A DNA stretch of 64,000 nucleotides from Strigamia acuminata. Taxonomy: Eukaryota; Arthropoda; Chilopoda; Geophilomorpha; Linotaeniidae. The notes beneath the pieces are model-generated. The model did no database searches. It had not been told where the DNA came from and saw nothing but the letters and a program-made list of their open reading frames with translations. Numbering within the stretch: position 1 is the first letter of the stretch; each line of letters starts with the position of its first letter. Location: assembly GCA_949358305.1 (NCBI GenBank), contig OX442317.1:12900186-12964185 (forward strand), read 5' to 3'. Positions 54,901 to 63,621 of the stretch are shown piece after piece. Made by a program: the position numbers and the translations under genes.

Positions 54901-57255
54901 GGCTGACGCGTCGAACACGATCCTCAGTTTTGTTGTAACTCGCTCTTCTTTTATTATTGGCCTGTGTGGCATGTAATAAATTGGGTTGGACGTGTCTCCA
55001 GTCACTTCTTCAACGATGCCTTGTTCTAGCTGTTCCTCGATGACCTTCTTATACTCCAAATATAAGTTGGGCTGTCGTCGGAATTTTCTGAGCAGGTTCA
55101 AGAAGCGTTGTTCGGCAATTGCAAAATTGTCCTCGAGTTCGTTGCTGTCGACGATCCATGGCAGTGCTACTGAGTAATTCTTTCCTGTCCATCGTATCGA
55201 CTCGTCAAATTTGCGCAGAACTTCAGCTTCGTCCGTGTCGGCCATTGACTCGTGTTGAATTCCGATGGCCTCCAATTCCCACAGCTTCTTCATAATGTCA
55301 TCTGTAGAACGTACAAGGGTTATTCGATTAGTTCTCACCGTTGATGCTAGGATGTGCACGCCATTGGTTGTCTGTCCATGCAACGTCCACCCAAATTTTG
55401 TGTTGACTGCTATCAGGTTGTCTTCGATGAATTCTGTTCTTTTTGTTGTAATTTTCCAGTAATTGTCGACACCGATCAGCAGGTCCACCTCGTCGGAATG
55501 TAGAGCCACCTGCTTGCATGCCACTTGGACTCCTTTCTCCTCCAATTTTTTGTTCAAATATTCGTTCGGGACTTCGCAGGGTGTTGACGTCACGTGTGAG
55601 ATTTCCACGGCTTCGATTGTGATGCGAGGCGTCTTGGCGTGCGTCGGAGTGAGGGTTAATTCCACTTTGTTGTGGACTCCAGTCGTCGGCTCGCGACCAA
55701 ACACGGATAAAGTCATTTGCTCAGTTCCTATAATTTTCAGATTTAGTTTTCTCGACAGGTCAGTTCTTATAAATGTCCGTTGTGCTCCGCCATCGACGTA
55801 GCACACGGCTGGTTTCGTTATTTTTTCGCCAATCACGTTCACCATCATCACCATTAAAAATTCGTATTTCTTGGTTTTACTCACGACGGCAGAGGCGTGT
55901 ACTTTTGTTGCAGTGTTGTCGGCTGGATTGGTTCGGGGCTGATCGCAAATTTGAGTGTGATGCAGTCCGTCACATCGAAAACATTTCATGGTGGTGCGGC
56001 AGTCCTCAGTTTTATGGGGTGTTCTGCCTAAACATCTCATGCATGTTCCTTGCGATTGAATTTTCCTCCTTCGCTCTTCCACCGTGAGTGGGCACGTTTT
56101 TCGGCTGTGTTCATTAGAAGAGCAAAACTGGCATTTATTTGTTACCACCGAGAGTGAGTTGACGGAGCTCTCCTTGGCTCCTCCTCTGCGTCGATGTGAC
56201 TTTCCCTTCGAATCTCCGTTTCCTTTGGTCGGTTCAGTTGACGTGGGTGGTTTGTTCGTTTTTTGTTGGTTTATCATCATTTCGTAACGGTTTTCCTTCA
56301 ACAAAAATTCTCGTACCCATGACATTAATCTTATTACCGATCGTTCGCCGTCGCAGTCGTCATCGTATTTGCGCATCACGGTTCTTGGAATGGCTGCGGC
56401 TAAGACAGGAAACAGCATGCGCTGAATTTCTACGAGCGGGACCTCGATATTTGACAGGTTTTCCACGTTTATTTCCACGTGTCGGTGCAGCTTTTGTAGT
56501 CCAACAATGTCTCGTTCACTGCTAATAATTGGCAAATTTAATAGGTTAGACAAAAACCTGTTTTCCAACACTGCCCGATCACAGTATTTTTTCGTCAGTC
56601 GGTTTACAGCCACGGCGTAGTTAGCGGCGTTTATTTCGAGTGTTCTAATTTCCTCCATCGCGTCGCCGAGCAGGTGAGCGCGTAAGTGCAGCAGTTTTTG
56701 CTCCTCGTCGAGTGTCACGTCGTCCGCGACTTGCACGCAAAAAGTCTTCCAGAAACCCCCCCAGTCCTCGGGTCGTTTCCCGTCGAACCTTGGAATTTCT
56801 AGCGGTTTTCTTCTTACGTTTTGGTGGATTACGGGCGGCGGAGTGGCTCGAGCGGTGGCGGTCACAGCGGCGGTCACAGCGGCGACGAGCGCGTCGTGGT
56901 CAATCGGCGTGGGTGCGGGTAGCGGAGCGTCGACTACAGGTGGAACAGGTGGGTAATTTAATCGAATGTACCTGTCTATCGTTGCCTTTGTAGCGGCTGC
57001 TCTGTCTTCCACTGCATCCATATCGCCCATTGTTTCATCGATCTCGTGTTCCGACTTGGCTTGCTCCAAACTGACTTCAAACGACTTTTGTGCTCTCAAC
57101 ATTTTTTGGTTGAGTTGTTGCGACCAAAGGGCGAGTTCGTCCTTCGACAATAGGGCTGCGTTGTTGACTCCCGTGGTGATAGTGGTCATCAGGGCGTTGG
57201 CAGCAGTAATGGCCGTCGTGAGCGCTCGCCTCTTTATCTCGTACACGCGTACCAT
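51988..57255 (-). CDS. BEL/Pao gag-pol polyprotein, intact
   Basis: A 1,755-codon frame. Gag has a helical N-terminus, a proline-rich stretch near 101-145, a DUF1759-like region (about 150-330) and zinc knuckles (C375/C378/H383/C388, C405/C408/H414/C419, and C425 to C437). The aspartic protease has YVDGG at D488. Reverse transcriptase has D824 and YVDD at 905-908. The RNase H-type domain has D1082, E1125 and D1153. Integrase has the zinc site H1386/H1391/C1421/C1424 and catalytic D1456, D1516 and E1566. A DUF5641-like tail follows. The TGA stop overlaps the first bases of the 3' LTR. All motifs are intact, so the element is probably autonomous. Confidence 0.95.
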   Translation of the reverse strand: MVRVYEIKRRALTTAITAANALMTTITTGVNNAALLSKDELALWSQQLNQKMLRAQKSFEVSLEQAKSEHEIDETMGDMDAVEDRAAATKATIDRYIRLNYPPVPPVVDAPLPAPTPIDHDALVAAVTAAVTATARATPPPVIHQNVRRKPLEIPRFDGKRPEDWGGFWKTFCVQVADDVTLDEEQKLLHLRAHLLGDAMEEIRTLEINAANYAVAVNRLTKKYCDRAVLENRFLSNLLNLPIISSERDIVGLQKLHRHVEINVENLSNIEVPLVEIQRMLFPVLAAAIPRTVMRKYDDDCDGERSVIRLMSWVREFLLKENRYEMMINQQKTNKPPTSTEPTKGNGDSKGKSHRRRGGAKESSVNSLSVVTNKCQFCSSNEHSRKTCPLTVEERRRKIQSQGTCMRCLGRTPHKTEDCRTTMKCFRCDGLHHTQICDQPRTNPADNTATKVHASAVVSKTKKYEFLMVMMVNVIGEKITKPAVCYVDGGAQRTFIRTDLSRKLNLKIIGTEQMTLSVFGREPTTGVHNKVELTLTPTHAKTPRITIEAVEISHVTSTPCEVPNEYLNKKLEEKGVQVACKQVALHSDEVDLLIGVDNYWKITTKRTEFIEDNLIAVNTKFGWTLHGQTTNGVHILASTVRTNRITLVRSTDDIMKKLWELEAIGIQHESMADTDEAEVLRKFDESIRWTGKNYSVALPWIVDSNELEDNFAIAEQRFLNLLRKFRRQPNLYLEYKKVIEEQLEQGIVEEVTGDTSNPIYYMPHRPIIKEERVTTKLRIVFDASAHRKGQLSLNDCLSKGINFLPSLIVVLMKFRLRKIAETSDIRKAFHMIEIEVKDRDVTRFLWVCADWDGTGRAKIRVLRQTRVLFGAAPSPFLLNATIKRHIKIYQDKYPATYELLCRFLYVDDLITSVDDIDQAVRTFEQAREMLSSAGMQLVKWQTNSPELREIFRKEDPADAKVTSNEESKVLGLKWDPTSDKLSLQIENISSVDSTTVTKREVVQISAQIFDPLGFVTPFTVTARIFFQSLWLRKLEWDEKLDDVLRLNWLKWAEQIPKLSEFQIPRWLGVKNEMNCEIHIFSDASPKAYGAVAYIQDTTEDLINSFFIFSKCRVAPVKPLTLPKLELMGALVAVRMADQIKEVTRCREIHYWTDSQICIHWIRNTAKRPPTFIQNRVLEIREKSKIDNWRHVPGIDNPADRLTRGLMVDELMTDQLWWNGPDWMRGPRDDWPNSNMEMADESDEDDIETHIESLQIINTEFIFSKFSSFSRLRRVTAWMLRFAANTRTVDFSNKIRGPLTVVELKQAETTLIRAAQRECYGIEMTRLQNERPLTDSKLQNLSVYLDVSGVLKLDTRLRNSKDAITANSPVLLPSDHALTKLILSFSHSQVFHCGLTATLAYFRQNYWTPAARRTLKTILNKCVTCKRINGRLMREVPGQLPFDRVSQCSPFAITGVDFAGPIIVRGRKTKAYIALFTCANIRAVHLELIPSLTTSDFVGVLERFISRRGMPRTIYSDNGTTFHRTNRELNALLRNTKDDSVRNFLTQKGIEWKFIVENAPWWGGFWERMIQTVKSCLKKTIGSASLNFFQLETLLTQVEAVINKRPITYIYDAPNEPEALTPAHFLTGTNLTGLPSAEDAASNEPTQQSFIHQWKRRQSILMDFWRRWSREYLVDLKRQVGKPNTCQLQTGDVVLVEDLLKSRINWKMARVVSIHPSKDGVARSCELLMPNGNKFRRPIQRLIKMEIHPGPVPPAV

Positions 57256-57296
57256 ATTTGTGATTCAGCGTGTGATGTGGGGAATTACTTAGATGT

Positions 57297-57316
57297 TTTC
57301 CCGGGTTTCGGCACCA
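57297..57316 (-). other. Primer-binding site of the inserted BEL/Pao element
   Basis: Minus strand TGGTGCCGAAACCCGGG begins two bases after the 5' LTR. TGG pairs with the CCA end of a tRNA primer. The sequence differs after six bases from the primer-binding sites of the other two elements (TGGTACCGTGA), so a different tRNA is implied. Confidence 0.75.
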
Positions 57317-57318
57317 AA

Positions 57319-57867
57319 TTTGAAATGCAATAAGGTATTGCGGATAAAATAATTAAATCCCTGAATAACAATGCTTATTTCAAATTGTTGTGTAGATTGT
57401 GAGAAATAAAGAGCATGACTTGTTGGTTCAAAACTTCTTCAAGACTGGTTTTATTCTTTCAAACAACGGCAATTAAATATACAAAAAGGAAATGACTAAT
57501 ATTTCTGTGCTACAAGTAAAGCACACAGAGAAAAGATGACGCGCTCCAAAAGGGGAGCGCAAGATAATTAGTTACACATTTAAAAGTAGGTGAATTCTTG
57601 GAATAGAAAAGATAAGTGGTTTAAGGTGAAAAAACAACTATTTTTAACTAAACAAATATAATTTCAAAAGGGTTCAAATAAAACACAATAAAATAATAGT
57701 TTGTCAAAATCAAACTAACATCACATCAATTAATGAGCAATTAAAATTAGCGATATCTCAAAATTTCACATTATTATAAAAACAATCAAAATCCAATAAT
57801 CAACATGAAAAACAAATAAACAGTGGCAATAATAATCAAAACGCGTAAAAACGTGTCGGTTTTCACA
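57319..57867 (-). repeat. 5' LTR of the inserted BEL/Pao element
   Basis: Second 549-bp copy, matching 51444-51992, directly followed on the right by the target duplication ACGTT and then by protease-coding sequence. It contains no gene. The promoter would read leftward into gag-pol. Confidence 0.93.
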
Positions 57868-57872
57868 ACGTT

Positions 57873-58158
57873 GCCCGTCAAAGCCAGACCCTTCGAATGT
57901 GGGATCGTTAATTTGAATACACATTTGCAAAGTGGTAGCCATTGGGTGGCGTACGCTAAAAATAAGCGAGATAAATTATACTTTGATAGTTTCGGCGATC
58001 TTCCCCCTCCTATTGAATTGTACCGTTACCTGGGAGACAATATAAAATATAACGTTTATCAGTATCAATCGTTTGACGAAGTCACGTGCGGACATTTGTG
58101 TTTATTCGTATTAAAAAAATGGGGAGCGTTAATAAGGCGAGAGACGACTTCCACTTAA
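57873..58158 (+). pseudogene. Second adenain-like protease, catalytic fragment
   Basis: Continuation of the protease interrupted at 51443. The catalytic histidine (SGSHWVAYA), aspartate (LYFDSFG) and cysteine (VTCGHLCLF) are all present, so the enzyme was complete before the insertion. An open frame enters from the LTR by chance (from 57823), but this supplies no proper N-terminus. The 3' end overlaps the start of the fibre-like gene by 40 bases. It differs from the intact protease at 44805-45224, which makes a simple recent duplication unlikely. Confidence 0.85.
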
Positions 58159-59603
58159 ATCCAGTGCACAGATTTGGTCTGACCCCGCGCAAAATTGCCA
58201 AACGAGACGGAAGTAATTTAACGCATGACGAACAAGAGCAGATTAGGCGAATGGTGTTCGGCCACAGAAACGATATCGCTCAACTAAAAAAAGATTTTAA
58301 CGTCGGAATACCAGACCCGGCAGCTGCAGGTACTGCCACGCTTATGGATGATATGAAATCTCGAGTTGACGATCATATTAAACAGAGTTTAGAGCACGAT
58401 GTGCGAGTTAAAGCAAACATAGATGCACATAAGACAGAAATGGATATGGAAATAGAGCACATCAAACAGAGTTTACAGGATGATGGACAAATAAAGACTG
58501 AAATGACTGCAGAAATAGAGCACATCAAACAGAGTTTACAGAACGATGAACAAGTTAAAGCAATGCTAGATGCACATAAGGCAGAAATGGTTGCAGAAAT
58601 AGAACGCATCAAACAGAGTTTACAGGATGATGAGCGAATTAAAGCAATGCTAGATGCCCATAAGGCTGAAATGGTTGCAGAAATAGAACGCATCAAACAG
58701 AGTTTGCAGGATGATGAGCGAGTTAAAGCAATGTTAGATGCACATAAGGCTGAAATAAGTGCAGAAATAGAGCGCAACAAACAGAGTTTACAGGATGATA
58801 AGCAAATTAAAGCAATGCTAGATAAATATAAGGCTGAAATGGCCGCAGAAATAGAACGCATCAAACAGAGTTTACAGAACGATGAGCAAATTAAAGCAAT
58901 GCTAGATGCATATAAGGCTGAAACGGCTGCAGAAATAGAGCGCATCAAACAGAGTTTACAGGATGATAGGGAAATTAAAGCAATGCTAGATGCATATAAG
59001 GCTGAAATGGCTGCAGAAATCGAGCGCATCAAACAGACAATACAGATTAATGCGGATGAACAAAGATTACAAGATGATGTGCAAATTACAGCAATGCTAG
59101 AAGTGAATGCAGAAATAAAATCCATCAAACAGATTTTGCAAGAACAGGGTAATGAGCAAAAGAAAGTAACTTATATTGAAAAATTTCTATCATTAGAGAA
59201 ATCAAATGAAGATGGTCAGGTGTTATTTCTTCCTGGTCCTGTAGTAGTTGTTCACGAACCTATCGTCCTTCGTAATAATCTTTGTGTATTTAGAAAATGT
59301 CAGTTGACCCATATAGATGTTTTTCAACGCGCTTCGTATGATATGAAAGATGATGACACGTATATACAACTAAGTGCTGAGTCTGTGAATATTTATCTTC
59401 AAAATAATGAAAATGCTGAGAAACTGGTTTTTCATATAGGTGATTTACCTACTACTAATACTGAAACAATAGAATCACATGTTCTCGAACCTCCAATACA
59501 ATTTGAAATTTTAGATAAAATCATTATTCAGGGTGTTACATTCGCACCTAACATTGAAATAAGATTTACTGAAATAATTTTAACCTTTGAATTGTTTTTT
59601 TAA
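58119..59603 (+). CDS. Coiled-coil repeat protein, fibre-like candidate
   Basis: A 494-residue protein from the ATG at 58119, which directly follows ATTAAAAAA; the upstream frame has no earlier ATG. A short N-terminal region (1-85) precedes ten repeats marked by IKQSL (87, 115, 136, 164, 192, 220, 248, 276, 304, 336). Most units are 28 residues (four heptads), one is 21 (three heptads) and the last is 32. Heptad-multiple spacing supports a long parallel coiled coil. A beta-rich C-terminal domain (about 350-494) without repeats follows. The tail-shaft-head layout resembles a viral fibre or spike. No signal peptide or membrane segment. Function is inferred from architecture and from its place after the capsid genes. 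Confidence 0.7.
   Translation: MGSVNKARDDFHLNPVHRFGLTPRKIAKRDGSNLTHDEQEQIRRMVFGHRNDIAQLKKDFNVGIPDPAAAGTATLMDDMKSRVDDHIKQSLEHDVRVKANIDAHKTEMDMEIEHIKQSLQDDGQIKTEMTAEIEHIKQSLQNDEQVKAMLDAHKAEMVAEIERIKQSLQDDERIKAMLDAHKAEMVAEIERIKQSLQDDERVKAMLDAHKAEISAEIERNKQSLQDDKQIKAMLDKYKAEMAAEIERIKQSLQNDEQIKAMLDAYKAETAAEIERIKQSLQDDREIKAMLDAYKAEMAAEIERIKQTIQINADEQRLQDDVQITAMLEVNAEIKSIKQILQEQGNEQKKVTYIEKFLSLEKSNEDGQVLFLPGPVVVVHEPIVLRNNLCVFRKCQLTHIDVFQRASYDMKDDDTYIQLSAESVNIYLQNNENAEKLVFHIGDLPTTNTETIESHVLEPPIQFEILDKIIIQGVTFAPNIEIRFTEIILTFELFF
58376..59040 (+). repeat. 84-bp coding minisatellite in the fibre-like gene
   Basis: Tandem units of 84 bases, with one of 63, each containing ATCAAACAGAGTTTACAG or a close variant. 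Unit lengths stay multiples of 21, preserving frame and heptad register, so selection on the coiled coil is likely. The long minus-strand ORF 58373-59128 is a shadow of this repeat. Confidence 0.85.
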
Positions 59604-59607
59604 CATT

Positions 59608-62600
59608 TTACTCAACATAACCAAAAGCCTTGGTATGAATACAATCCTCTAATATAATTCGTTTCTTGTCTTTCGCCGACAATGCCAATTTGTCCACCTC
59701 GACCGTTGTGAGATTGTGCAGTTTTGACTTGATCGTTTCAAATTTCAATCTGTGGGCCTCCCGTTCTCCAAACAATATCTTCTTGTACGCCTCCAAGTCC
59801 AGCTCTTGCTCCACGACGGCCTTCTTTATGCCTTTACATCGCATGCTCGTTTTCCCGTTCACGTTATATGCGTAACATTTGGCTCTTAGCCCTACAAACT
59901 CTTCTATCGGCTCGCCGGCAGTCTCGTCTTTGAAGCATCCTATGACACGCCTGTTTCTGCCATCAGGTGGGTCGTAATTAGACAGATCCATCACTTCTGG
60001 TATTTCTTCTCTGAAGAACGAGTAGACTGACGGAGCTTCTATTTCATACATCAAACTATCCGTATCCGTCATCAGCAATCTCAGCTTGTCTGAGAATTTT
60101 TTTTTCATGACGTTGTAATGAAAGTCATATAGCAAGCATTTAGACAAGTCCAGGATAGTTAATCCGCTGTAAATAGGTTTGTCTAACGTCAATTCCAGCT
60201 TACGACGTTCAACCAACATCAGATTACTATTCAAGGCTTTATATCCTTTGTAACCGGCGTGGTTGAGGTGTTTATCCCAGTCTTTCTGATTATTCACCAG
60301 ATAAAATTGTCTATATTTCCTCACGTCCTGCAAGGTTTTTCCAAAGACCGAGTTGTTAGCTAATTTCGCTAATTCCTGCTCAAAATCACTGGTAGCGGAC
60401 TTCCGTTTCTCAATATTCAGTTCGATATACTTGGCCAGCCATGGTTTTTGCTCAAACGTCAGCACTTTTTTTATTTTCATCAACGTCATGCCCAGGGACA
60501 AGTACAATTGCAGAGCTCTGTAATGTAGAATGTAATTACAACGACCTTGCAAATGCGGGATTAATCTGGGACAAGTGTCGTCCGCTGAACGTATCATTTC
60601 CGGAGCCAAAGGCAGACAATTGTGGGCCAAGTGCCGTTCTTGCGGATATCCCAAATCCACTTCCAAGATGCATCCCATCGTATCGCTCTCTCCCATTTTC
60701 AAAATCCTTTCTTGCGTCCATTCGGCTAAATTATCGTCAAAGGCAAAGTTGCCAACGGGTAACGGTTTGCTCATTGCCCAGGAATACATGGAATTCGCAT
60801 CCAAATAGACGATGTAACTCTCTGGTTTCTCACAATCGTATCCCGATACCAGAAGAGGATTATTAGCTTTGGCATAGCGTTGACTGATTGTGGCAACACC
60901 GCCTCTTATTCCTTGTTCGACAAACATGTACATATCTGGATCAGACAGAAGCTCCAATTTAACTTTGGTGATGAGCAGTGCTGCGTCCCAAGACAGACTC
61001 GGAAACGTGATATAATGACAGGGGTCCAGCTTGTAGTGATTCAAACACATTTTCCTAAACTGCTCGAATATATCCGCCAACAACAGAGTATCAGTCTTCA
61101 GATACAAATCGTGATATTCGCCCATGTTTTTAATTCCCAACGTTTTCCAAACTAACTGAGCATATTGGTATTCGTCGGCGGATATGTTCTCAAATTCTTC
61201 TATCGGCGGAAGTTTATCCTCTAGAAATTTTGACCAACCAGTCATATATTTGTACGGGTATACTCCTTTCCTCAAAAGAAAATCAATTTCCTCGCCCTTA
61301 AACTCGCTTCGAAATACAGCAAACTGCGACTTCTCTAAATTTTTAGCCAAATTGGATAAACTGCTCGCGAGAAATTGGAAACTATCCAAGAATTTTAACG
61401 TAACTTTACGGGGCACTTTTGGATCATCGCTGGTATTGATTCTCAGCGTGAAAGATTTGTATAATTCCGAGTTTTCGGCGATGACGGTCACTTTTTCTGT
61501 CTCGACGGACAAATGTGGGAATATCAAATGAAAATCATACTTTTTCCCATTATGGAAAACTACCGGCACAGATCTCCGCCAATGGTAGTTGAGGTTACAT
61601 TTGCCGTGTGCAGCTCCGCGAAACTTTCCAGTGAAATGGTTGTGATCCAAGACTTTAGTCCATCCTTCAGCTTTGGAGAACTCGCCATCGCATAAGAAAC
61701 AAGTTGTTGCATTTCTAAATGCGTTCCATTCAAACGGAGTCATCATTTTGGTAACGAATTGTCTTTCCAATTGGGAAAATTGACAAACCACGGCTTTAAT
61801 TTCTGCACGCAACGATTGCAAAAAATGATCGACGGCATCCGGACCTCTGTACAGCTGTAACGGTCTGGAATAAGCTTCGTTCTCCGTGCACACCACTTTA
61901 AAAGAATAACCACACGGAACGTGAGAATTAATGGTGTCCGAATGTAAAGTGGGTTCGGTCTCCACTTCAGGCACTAAGAATGCTTCGAAATCAGCGTAGC
62001 AAACGTACGGTAAAGGATATTTTTTTTTCTCACTCTTGAACGTACAGATTGTTCCTTCTTTAGGACATTTAGTGGCGGAAGGAGTGTTTTTTCCGCAGTA
62101 ATGTTTATGTTTAACTAGCACTTTGGCGCTGGAATACCCGTTCATACAATTCATGCAATAATACCGCTTGTTGCCATCGCTGACGCTCATGAGTCGTGAG
62201 AAATCCTTGATCCACATGTAATGATTCCGTTTCTTCAGTAGGTTAATAGTGGTAAGGCGGTTCGTCTGAATATTCACTTTTATCGGAACAATTCGTGACG
62301 TGGGCAGCAAAGCAAATACATTAATGTTCAAACTTTCATTTCGTCTTTCGAACGTAAGCACTTCTTTCGGCCCCACAGGAAAAACTAGCCCTTCGAGATT
62401 GAGTTTGTCCATAAACTGTACGTAATAACCCGTTCTGCATACATTATCGGGTGCCGGATACAAGGCAGCCAATATGGACCACAAAAAACTTTTCTGATCC
62501 GAGTTCTGGACATTTACCACTGCCTTTTTGCTGCGCAGATGTTCATCCAGTTCCTGATATGACGTTTCTTCTTCTTCAGGAACGGAGTGGAATACTGTCA

Positions 62601-63621
62601 AGTGTTTGTCTCTACCCACAATGCTCTTGAATTGGTTGTCGCAGTAATGACACGGAAAATAACCGAGCAAACGTTTTAGATTCCTCACATGTCCGTAGCA
62701 GTTGTTTCCGTAGAAGAATAGATCGACGTGATGTTTCCTGTTTCTGTGTACGGTCACATATCTTTGCACATGATTGCTGTCCCAAAAATAAATAGTCACT
62801 TCGATATCGGGATTCTGCAACTGGAATTTTTCTACGTTTCTGAAAGTCAACGGAAATTCAAAGCCTTGCAAGTTCAATTCGTGCTCATACTTCAAGTAAT
62901 TAATTATGCGTTCAGCATTATTGGCTACAGGATGTATAGATGCAAGAACGGCCCAAACAAAAGACTTTTGCAACTCAATTTTAAATGTTAACACCGCTTT
63001 CTTATTGCAAATGACGGCCGGCAAATCGTTGTTCAAACTCAACGGAAATGACGGAACATCTTTGTACCATCCACCTTTCTGGTGTAAAGCAGCAAAACCA
63101 ATTTTAATCTCGTCCACACAAAGGTAATATAAATAGTCGTGAGTTTCGACAAATTCGGCATTTTGTATGGCCAGTTGTTTCGCAGCTGAATCCAGAATGT
63201 GGTCAACATCGTCCGAATGCATCACGAACGGATCGGCCCGGTACCAATAATGTTGATCAGTCGACGTCCTCAGGGAATGCCGATATCTCAATAGCATCAA
63301 AACGCTCACTTTGCACGAATTCATGCTGGCTGCAACTTCTGCTGCCAATGCACGGATATTTGGAGTGGCGTCTTTCATCACGTCTTCTATGTCAAAAATC
63401 CTTTCGTCGAATTCGACAATGTAATCAAGCACTTGTCCGTCAAAGTTATTTTTGAAAAGGTAATACGGCCGAGGCTCAATGTTCACAAAATCATCATATT
63501 CTCGGCATTTTGCCAAGAGTTGTTCCAACTTGATGTGTAACTTAAAATCCTTAGATAGTTGTCCACTTTCTCTTTTTCCTTTTAAAAACTCTACACATTT
63601 CTTGACTTTGTATCTATTCAT
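59608..63621 (-). CDS. Protein-primed DNA polymerase B of the Polinton
   Basis: 1,337 residues from the first ATG (63621). It would replicate the element from its ends. The exonuclease domain has D544/E546 (YADFEAF), HNGKKYD at 690-696 and D746. Polymerase motif A is LDANSMYS (D941), motif B is KLANNSVFG (1086-1094) and motif C is TDTDS (D1186/D1188). An HNH/endonuclease-VII-like module (C641/C644, DHNH at 659-662, H672/C675) lies inside the exonuclease region. The N-terminal 480 residues hold two copies of one domain (about 218-320 and 375-479), each followed by a zinc finger (C324/C327/H340/H345; C489/C492/H505/C509). It is convergent with the fibre-like gene, four bases apart. Intact. Confidence 0.95.
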   Translation of the reverse strand: MNRYKVKKCVEFLKGKRESGQLSKDFKLHIKLEQLLAKCREYDDFVNIEPRPYYLFKNNFDGQVLDYIVEFDERIFDIEDVMKDATPNIRALAAEVAASMNSCKVSVLMLLRYRHSLRTSTDQHYWYRADPFVMHSDDVDHILDSAAKQLAIQNAEFVETHDYLYYLCVDEIKIGFAALHQKGGWYKDVPSFPLSLNNDLPAVICNKKAVLTFKIELQKSFVWAVLASIHPVANNAERIINYLKYEHELNLQGFEFPLTFRNVEKFQLQNPDIEVTIYFWDSNHVQRYVTVHRNRKHHVDLFFYGNNCYGHVRNLKRLLGYFPCHYCDNQFKSIVGRDKHLTVFHSVPEEEETSYQELDEHLRSKKAVVNVQNSDQKSFLWSILAALYPAPDNVCRTGYYVQFMDKLNLEGLVFPVGPKEVLTFERRNESLNINVFALLPTSRIVPIKVNIQTNRLTTINLLKKRNHYMWIKDFSRLMSVSDGNKRYYCMNCMNGYSSAKVLVKHKHYCGKNTPSATKCPKEGTICTFKSEKKKYPLPYVCYADFEAFLVPEVETEPTLHSDTINSHVPCGYSFKVVCTENEAYSRPLQLYRGPDAVDHFLQSLRAEIKAVVCQFSQLERQFVTKMMTPFEWNAFRNATTCFLCDGEFSKAEGWTKVLDHNHFTGKFRGAAHGKCNLNYHWRRSVPVVFHNGKKYDFHLIFPHLSVETEKVTVIAENSELYKSFTLRINTSDDPKVPRKVTLKFLDSFQFLASSLSNLAKNLEKSQFAVFRSEFKGEEIDFLLRKGVYPYKYMTGWSKFLEDKLPPIEEFENISADEYQYAQLVWKTLGIKNMGEYHDLYLKTDTLLLADIFEQFRKMCLNHYKLDPCHYITFPSLSWDAALLITKVKLELLSDPDMYMFVEQGIRGGVATISQRYAKANNPLLVSGYDCEKPESYIVYLDANSMYSWAMSKPLPVGNFAFDDNLAEWTQERILKMGESDTMGCILEVDLGYPQERHLAHNCLPLAPEMIRSADDTCPRLIPHLQGRCNYILHYRALQLYLSLGMTLMKIKKVLTFEQKPWLAKYIELNIEKRKSATSDFEQELAKLANNSVFGKTLQDVRKYRQFYLVNNQKDWDKHLNHAGYKGYKALNSNLMLVERRKLELTLDKPIYSGLTILDLSKCLLYDFHYNVMKKKFSDKLRLLMTDTDSLMYEIEAPSVYSFFREEIPEVMDLSNYDPPDGRNRRVIGCFKDETAGEPIEEFVGLRAKCYAYNVNGKTSMRCKGIKKAVVEQELDLEAYKKILFGEREAHRLKFETIKSKLHNLTTVEVDKLALSAKDKKRIILEDCIHTKAFGYVE

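Larger units (their letters stand above)
51444..57867 (-). mobile_element. BEL/Pao retrotransposon inserted in a Polinton protease gene
   Basis: A complete 6,424-bp element on the minus strand with 549-bp LTRs at both ends, a primer-binding site, one long gag-pol frame and ACGTT on both sides (51439-51443 and 57868-57872), the 5-bp duplication usual for BEL/Pao. I saw no difference between the two LTRs, so the insertion is very young. It splits the second adenain-like protease gene. It is unrelated in sequence to the BEL element at 33.9-42.2 kb. Confidence 0.95.

Noticed and set aside
57823-57872. Protease frame starting in the LTR as a rescued gene
   Set aside because: The upstream codons are LTR sequence read by chance from a GTG; the protease N-terminal part is on the other side of the insertion.
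58373-59128. 251-codon minus-strand ORF opposite the fibre-like gene
   Set aside because: It is the antisense shadow of the 84-bp coding repeat; the plus frame has the heptad logic, start context and a non-repetitive head domain.
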